DNA of 15,056 nucleotides from DATJMJ01 sp035508795. GTDB lineage: Bacteria; Actinomycetota; Acidimicrobiia; Acidimicrobiales; Palsa-688. Made by a program: the position numbers and the translations under genes. Under the pieces are notes generated by a model. The model worked only from the letters and a program-made list of their open reading frames with translations. It was not told where the DNA came from and ran no database searches. How positions within the stretch are numbered: the first letter of the stretch is position 1; every line of letters begins with the position of its first letter. The stretch is taken from positions 1 through 15,056 of the forward strand of contig DATJMJ010000197.1 of NCBI GenBank assembly GCA_035508795.1, in the 5' to 3' direction. Positions 13,148 through 15,056 of the stretch are shown here, piece after piece.

Positions 13148-14323
13148 TTGGAGTTCCGCCGTATCACCGGGCTGCCGCCGTACGTGTTCTCAGCTATCAA
13201 CCAGCTGCGGGACCAGGCTCGGCGTGCCGGTGAGGACGTGATCGACCTTGGCTTTGGCAACCCCGACATACCGAGCCCACCCGTTGCGGTGGAAAAACTG
13301 GCGGAGGCCGCGCGCAACCCGCGCAACCACCGCTACTCCTCTTCGCGCGGCATCCCCAACCTTCGCCTGGCCATCGCCAACCTCTACAAGCGCCGCTTCG
13401 GTGTCGAGCTCGACCCCGAGACCGAGGTCGTGTTCAGCATCGGCGCCAAGGAGGGGCTCTCACACCTGATGTGGGTGCTCGTCGGCCCGGGCGACTCGGC
13501 GCTCGTGCCGTCGCCCTCTTACCCGATACACATCTACGCGCCGCTCTTCGCCGGCGCCGAGGTCCATCACGTCCGTGTCGGGCCGGGCGAGGACTTTTTC
13601 GGCAACCTCGTATCGGCATGGCAAACAGCGTCGCCCAAACCGAAGATCGTCGTTTTTTCCTTCCCCCACAACCCTACGACGGAGTGCGTCGACTTAGCCT
13701 GGATGCAAAGGATCGTCGACTTCGCTCGTGAGCACGACATCGTACTGGTGCACGATTTCGCTTACTCCGACACATATTTCGACGGGTACGTGCCCCCCTC
13801 CGTCCTGCAGGTCCCGGGCGGCAAGGACGTCGCCGTGGAGCTCTACACGTTGACCAAGAGCTTTTCCATGGCCGGGTGGAGGGTCGCTTTCGCCGTCGGC
13901 AACTCGGAGGTCGTGGGTGCTCTGACAAAGCTCAAGAGCTACCTCGACTACGGGACGTTCCAACCGATCCAGATCGCCTCGATCGTTGCTCTCAACGAGG
14001 CACCCGATTACCCGAAAGTGGTCAACGCGATATACGAGTCACGACGTGACACTTTGGTCGACGGGCTAAACAGGATTGGCTGGGAGGTGGCCAAGCCCGT
14101 AGGTACCATGTTCGTCTGGGCGGCGGTCCCGGAGCCCTACCAGGAGATGGGTTCGCTCGAGTTCGCCAAGTACCTGATAAGCGAGGCCCGCGTTTCGACC
14201 TCGCCGGGGATGGGGTTCGGGCCGGGCGGGGAAGGTTACGTCCGCTTCGCCTTGGTCGAAAACGAACAGCGCATCGGCCAAGCGGTCCGCAACCTCCGCC
14301 GGGCGCTTACCAAGCTCGGCTAA
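13148..14323 (+). CDS. alaC: Alanine-synthesising aminotransferase, AlaC type
   Basis: A 391-residue class I/II PLP aminotransferase close to E. coli AlaC (YfdZ): RRITGLPPYVFSAINQL, IDLGFGNPDIPSP, YSSSRGIPNLRLAI, FSIGAKEGLSHLM, PSPSYPIHIYAPLFAGA, FSFPHNPTTECVDL, VHDFAYSD, and YTLTKSFSMAGWR with the PLP lysine at Lys237. KSYLDYGTFQPIQIA, GSLEFAKYLI, STSPGMGFG and YVRFALVENEQRIGQA follow. AlaC makes alanine from pyruvate with glutamate; related enzymes act on other 2-oxo acids, so exact specificity is inferred. TTG 13148 is chosen over GTG 13142 from the position of AGGAGGT. An ACT-domain gene follows 203 nt later in the same direction. Confidence 0.9.
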   Translation: MEFRRITGLPPYVFSAINQLRDQARRAGEDVIDLGFGNPDIPSPPVAVEKLAEAARNPRNHRYSSSRGIPNLRLAIANLYKRRFGVELDPETEVVFSIGAKEGLSHLMWVLVGPGDSALVPSPSYPIHIYAPLFAGAEVHHVRVGPGEDFFGNLVSAWQTASPKPKIVVFSFPHNPTTECVDLAWMQRIVDFAREHDIVLVHDFAYSDTYFDGYVPPSVLQVPGGKDVAVELYTLTKSFSMAGWRVAFAVGNSEVVGALTKLKSYLDYGTFQPIQIASIVALNEAPDYPKVVNAIYESRRDTLVDGLNRIGWEVAKPVGTMFVWAAVPEPYQEMGSLEFAKYLISEARVSTSPGMGFGPGGEGYVRFALVENEQRIGQAVRNLRRALTKLG

Positions 14324-14337
14324 ACCTCGGGCGCGGC

Positions 14338-14370
14338 ACCGGCCGTCCCCGGTCTGTTTTCCCTTTTTTA
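14338..14370 (+). terminator. Weak intrinsic terminator after alaC
   Basis: ACCGG (14338-14342) and CCGGT (14349-14353) can pair with a 6-nt loop and are followed by two T-runs (TTTT, then TTTTTT) within 16 nt. The stem is short. T-runs are rare in this GC-rich window, which favours a real terminator. Confidence 0.45.
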
Positions 14371-14513
14371 CGCTCCCGCTTACTTCTCCAAGCTCTCCGG
14401 GGGCCGACAGTCGGTGCGGCAGTCTTTCGGGTAAGCCGAGCCGAGCCAGCAGCACCCCCACAGGGTTAACCGGGGAGCGCGTGCGCCGAAACGCTCCGTT
14501 CACGAAGCCGGCG

Positions 14514-14519
14514 TAACGT
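14514..14519 (+). promoter_or_regulatory. Leaderless -10 element (TAACGT) for the ACT-domain gene
   Basis: TAACGT is followed by 7 nt (TGCTCCT) and ATG 14527, with no Shine-Dalgarno. The gene therefore seems to have its own promoter separate from alaC. Confidence 0.55.
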
Positions 14520-14526
14520 TGCTCCT

Positions 14527-15056
14527 ATGGCGACCTTCGTGGTCCGGATCTGGGTGCCAGACCGTCCGGGTGCGCTGGGTGCCGTCGCGAGCAGGATCGG
14601 CGCGGTGCGCGGCGACCTCATCGGGATAGACATACTCGAGCGCGGCGCCGGACGGGCCATCGACGAGCTGGTCGTCGAGTTACCCAATCGCGAGGTGCTC
14701 AACCTGATGGTGAGCGAGGTCAACGAGGTCGACGGCGTCGACGTCGAAGACGTCCGGGAGGTGCCCGACGCACCGGTCGACCCCCGCCTCGACGCATTGG
14801 AAACCGCGACTTACCTGGTGCAGCGCACTGAGCCCACCGAGCTGCTGCACGCGCTCGTGGCGCATGCCGGCAGGGATTTCGAAGCCGACTGGGCCGCCGT
14901 GGTCGACCCCGAGTCCCCCCGGCCGCTCGCATCGGTTGGCGCGCCGCCTCCCGAAGCCTGGGTTTTCGCCTTCGTGAAGGGCGCCCGGGCTGCTCTTGCC
15001 GGGACCCACACGGAAGGCTCGGCCAACCCTTCCGACGTCGCCTGGGCCGAGATGGA
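14527..15056 (+). CDS. ACT-domain protein (partial, runs off the window)
   Basis: A frame open from ATG 14527 to the end (176 codons, no stop). The first 75 or so residues form an ACT domain: FVVRIWVPDRPGALGAVASRIGAVRGDLIGIDILERG, then AIDELVVELPN, then EVNEVDGVDVEDVREV, with the Gly of RPGALG at the usual ligand-binding turn. ACT domains bind amino acids to regulate enzymes or transcription. The remainder (about 85 onward: DALETATYLVQRTEPTELLHALVAHAGRDFEADWAAVVD) looks like a GAF-type sensory region and is incomplete. No catalytic domain is seen. Placement after alaC suggests, but does not prove, an amino-acid-sensing role. The start is fixed by the TAACGT box. The length and any C-terminal domain are unknown. 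Confidence 0.8.
   Translation, partial: MATFVVRIWVPDRPGALGAVASRIGAVRGDLIGIDILERGAGRAIDELVVELPNREVLNLMVSEVNEVDGVDVEDVREVPDAPVDPRLDALETATYLVQRTEPTELLHALVAHAGRDFEADWAAVVDPESPRPLASVGAPPPEAWVFAFVKGARAALAGTHTEGSANPSDVAWAEM

Noticed and set aside
1..15056. Mobile element, prophage, defence system or secondary-metabolite cluster
   Set aside because: No transposase, integrase, terminal inverted repeats, toxin-antitoxin pair, nuclease or synthase was recognisable; the gene content is housekeeping.

Overview
The window is a GC-rich piece of bacterial chromosome with actinobacterial character. An Acidimicrobiia-like lineage is my best guess. The signs are a PimB-like phosphatidylinositol-mannoside mannosyltransferase, a DUF3817 membrane protein, an actinobacterial-type QueG homologue, a caa3-type CtaG homologue, strong G/C third-position bias with many GTG/TTG starts, and several genes with a TANNNT -10 hexamer 6-7 nt before the start codon and no Shine-Dalgarno (leaderless mRNAs). 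I see no phage, insertion sequence, tRNA, rRNA or CRISPR. Most of the window is housekeeping.

Layout. 1-169 is the 3' end of pntB. At 265-3351 an overlapping three-gene unit encodes two small membrane proteins and an S9 prolyl-oligopeptidase-type hydrolase. At 3387-4304 is a CtaG-like membrane protein. It converges on a glycerol-kinase-like FGGY kinase (4428-5894, minus) whose conserved N-terminus has no ATG/GTG/TTG start. Divergent from that kinase is trpD (6136-7323). Two minus-strand genes follow: a membrane-anchored coiled-coil protein (7361-7924) and a stand-alone Lrp/AsnC effector domain (7992-8279). An array of 14-nt tandem repeats (8320-8483) lies directly upstream of the latter.

From 8552 the plus strand carries a small Cys-rich protein overlapping a QueG-like Fe-S protein (8808-10163), a PimB-like glycosyltransferase (10343-11614), an SRPBCC protein (11640-12077), a SpoU/TrmH-family RNA 2'-O-methyltransferase (12149-13066), an AlaC-type aminotransferase (13148-14323), and an ACT-domain protein that runs off the end (14527-15056).

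Functionally these genes touch NADPH supply, peptide hydrolysis, respiratory oxidase assembly, tryptophan and alanine metabolism, tRNA/rRNA modification and envelope mannolipid synthesis. I see no single pathway across the window. The observations most worth following are the apparent AUC start of the FGGY kinase, the 14-nt array, the recurrent short-unit repeat expansions in linkers and intergenic DNA, the leaderless promoter signature, and the loss of expected metal or substrate residues in the CtaG, FGGY and TrpD homologues. I did not find evidence for a new multi-gene system and say so plainly.
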